A stretch of DNA of 64,000 bases, taken from NCBI RefSeq assembly GCF_014646235.1, contig NZ_BMNB01000001.1:310001-374000 (forward strand), in the 5' to 3' direction. Made by a program: the position numbers and the translations under genes. Shown here piece after piece: positions 62,431 through 64,000 of the stretch (position 1 is its first letter; each line of letters starts with the position of its first letter). Below the pieces are notes generated by a model. That model searched no databases, was not told where the DNA came from, and worked only from the letters and a program-made list of their open reading frames with translations. This stretch comes from Micromonospora sonchi (GTDB lineage: Bacteria; Actinomycetota; Actinomycetes; Mycobacteriales; Micromonosporaceae).

Positions 62431-63500
62431 TCCGGCAGGTCCACCTCGTCGAGTCCGGTGGCCGGGGCGGCGTCTTCAACCATTGCGTCGAGGTCGCGGC
62501 CGGCCTGACGGCGCTCGGCATGGACGTGGTCGTGCACACCGCCGAGGACTGTGACCCGGCTCCCGATTCGGTGCGCCTGTGCCGGTGCGTCGGCTGGCAC
62601 CGCGCGTCGCCCCACCGGTTGGTCCGGCAGGCGAGGACGTCGGCCCGATACGTCGTCCGGACGCTGCCGCACCTGTACCGGGCGATCGATCCCGCTGACG
62701 TCGTCCACATCCAAGGCCTGTTCGCGCTGACCCCGGAGCTGATCTCGGTGGCCCGGCGCCGCCAGGCAACCGTGGTCACCAGCCCGCACAACACCTTCGT
62801 CCGGTCGAGCGCGCCGGGTGGGGGCCGGGCGTTGCGCAGCGCGCTGGCGGACGCCGACCGGGTCCTCGTCTACTCGGCGGCCGACCGGCACACGCTGCTG
62901 CACCGGGGGGTGGCGAACGTGGCACGGGTGCCCCTGGTGCAGTGGACCCCACCCGTGGACCGGGAACTCGTCGCCCGCTGGCGCGCCGAACTGTCCCCGG
63001 ACGGCGCCCGGCTCGCGCTGCTGCCCGGCCAGGTGCGGGCCGACAAGAACCCGGAACTGTTCGTCCGGGCGCTGGCGGAGCTGCCGGGCTGGCGGGGCGC
63101 GGTGGTCGGCGAGGATCTCGGGCCGGGCCGGCAGTTGAACGCCTTGGTCACCCGGACCGGGGCGGCGGTCACCACGGACTACCGATACCTGTCCGTCGAG
63201 GACTTCACCGCGCTGGTCGCGGCTGCCGACGTCGTCGTCGCGCCGTACCAGATCGCCAGCCAGTCCGGCGTCCTGGCGGTAGCGGCCCGGTTGGGCGTGC
63301 CGACCGCCGTGGTGCCGTGCGGCGGGCTCGCCGAACTGGCCACCGTCGTCGCCCGGGACACCAGCGTCGCGGCGGTACGCGACGCCGTCCTCGCCGCGTA
63401 CGGGACCGGCGCAACGCCGCTGGACAGCGCGGATGCCGCCGGCCGCTTCCGGCACGAGTACACCCTCGCCCGGCAGCGCCGCACCGAGGGGCGGGGGTGA
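62424..63500 (+). CDS. glycosyltransferase family 4
   Basis: 358 aa, ATG 62424 overlapping the previous stop by 7 nt. QVHLVESGGRGGVFNHCVEVAAGL, DVVHIQGLFALTPELISVARRR, SPHNTFVRSS, LLPGQVRADKNPELFVRAL, ADVVVAPYQIASQSGVLAVAARLGVPTAVVPCGGL. GT-B fold; retaining type by family. Part of the same operon. Confidence 0.88.
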   Translation: MLIRQVHLVESGGRGGVFNHCVEVAAGLTALGMDVVVHTAEDCDPAPDSVRLCRCVGWHRASPHRLVRQARTSARYVVRTLPHLYRAIDPADVVHIQGLFALTPELISVARRRQATVVTSPHNTFVRSSAPGGGRALRSALADADRVLVYSAADRHTLLHRGVANVARVPLVQWTPPVDRELVARWRAELSPDGARLALLPGQVRADKNPELFVRALAELPGWRGAVVGEDLGPGRQLNALVTRTGAAVTTDYRYLSVEDFTALVAAADVVVAPYQIASQSGVLAVAARLGVPTAVVPCGGLAELATVVARDTSVAAVRDAVLAAYGTGATPLDSADAAGRFRHEYTLARQRRTEGRG

Positions 63501-64000
63501 GCAGCGAGTTGTCCACGTTGACGGTCACGATGGTCTCCGTCTCGGACACCGCCGGTGGCGCCGAGGCGCACACCGTGGCACTGGGTCAGGGGCTGCGACA
63601 GCGGGACCACCACGTTCTCCTGTACGGGCGGTGTCCCGGCTGGACGGAACAGGGCCTCGACCGACGAGAAATCGCGCTCGGGCCGAAGTGGTCGCGCCGC
63701 ACGATGGCCGCCGGGGTCCTGCGGGTGCCCGTGGAACGGCACAGGACCCGGAGAATCGCCGACGCCTCGGTCTACCACCTCCAGTTCAAGCGGGAACAGA
63801 TCGCCCTGACCGGGCCGCTGTCCCGGCGGGCGCCGGTGGTCTGGACCGAGCACGGGCGGTGGCTGGGTGGCCCGGCCGGCCGCCTGCTGCTGACGGGCTA
63901 CGCGCGCGCCGCCGGAAACGTCTCCCGGGTGGTCTGCGTCAGCGCGGCGGTGGCCGACGACCTGGCACCGGTGATCGGTCGGGACAAGCTGATCGTGGTG
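63497..64000 (+). CDS. glycosyltransferase family 4, partial
   Basis: The first 168 codons, cut by the window edge. GTG 63497 overlaps the previous stop (GTGA). TLTVTMVSVSDTAGGAEAHTVALGQGLRQRDHHVLLYG is a GT4 acceptor-domain start; YHLQFKREQIALTGPL and VVWTEHGRWLGG follow, then VVCVSAAVADDLAPVIGRDKLIVV. The donor domain lies beyond the edge. Confidence 0.85.
   Translation, partial: MSSELSTLTVTMVSVSDTAGGAEAHTVALGQGLRQRDHHVLLYGRCPGWTEQGLDRREIALGPKWSRRTMAAGVLRVPVERHRTRRIADASVYHLQFKREQIALTGPLSRRAPVVWTEHGRWLGGPAGRLLLTGYARAAGNVSRVVCVSAAVADDLAPVIGRDKLIVV

Overview
The window is high-GC DNA with tightly packed genes, frequent GTG starts and many 4-base start/stop overlaps. Several leaderless-type promoters are visible: a TANNNT box 6-7 nt before the start codon. 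Gene content points to a Micromonosporaceae actinomycete, most likely Micromonospora or a close relative such as Salinispora. The genus call is an inference. It rests on the clpS-mec-cysO-cysM-rph-rdgB neighbourhood shared with Mycobacterium, the F420-type PPOX enzyme, the GTTAAGAAGGGGCCCTTCCT-type intergenic repeats, and overall style. No rRNA, tRNA, CRISPR array or prophage was seen.

Layout. 0-13 kb: a DrrAB-type ABC exporter (minus), a 5'-truncated parA-like gene with a small Rho_N/SAP-like partner, an ArsR regulator with a serine hydrolase, a secreted M28 peptidase, a TnpB-only IS200/IS605-type element (7.9-9.2 kb), a second ABC exporter, and a divergent NarL-type two-component system. 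13-24 kb: mostly single genes: a repeat-tailed protein, a secreted M15 peptidase, a possible caspase/CHAT-fold protein, a PPOX oxidoreductase, a Tat-exported M28 peptidase, an NAD(P)-binding protein, a beta-lactamase-like hydrolase, a pentapeptide-repeat protein, a HesB-like protein, a Beta-protein-family gene and a broken sulfotransferase. 24-34 kb: a PepSY protein with an OmpR-type two-component system, a cupin, threonine synthase, an aldo/keto reductase, a GH12-CBM2 cellulase with LacI/CebR-like operators, and an FAD monooxygenase. 33-36.4 kb: ctaD, then 1.3 kb of gene-free DNA holding a 309-bp inverted-repeat element and degenerate repeats. 36.4-42.3 kb: an MFS transporter, pncA-pncB, and a large LuxR (LAL) regulator divergent from a degenerate dynamin-like GTPase. 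44.1-49.4 kb: the conserved clpS-DUF2017-mec-cysO-cysM-phosphodiesterase-rph-rdgB block. 49.4-57.4 kb: a histidine utilisation operon on the minus strand headed by an RpiR regulator (rpiR-hutU-M20 amidohydrolase-hutF-hutI-hutH). 57.5-64 kb: a membrane protein followed by five glycosyltransferases of a surface polysaccharide cluster that runs off the right edge.

The clearest multi-gene systems are these. In sulfur carrier cysteine synthesis, CysO carries cysteine made by CysM and Mec releases it; here CysO has an unusual 50-residue tail after its GlyGly. In histidine catabolism, HutH, HutU, HutI and HutF are present, and an M20 amidohydrolase occupies the place expected for a formylglutamate deformylase. 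PncA and PncB form an NAD salvage pair. The oddest elements are the CysO tail, the intact TnpB and its probable guide RNA, the long palindromic element at 35.4-35.7 kb, the intergenic repeat that appears to supply a start codon inside the hut operon, and the degenerate GTPase beside the LAL regulator.
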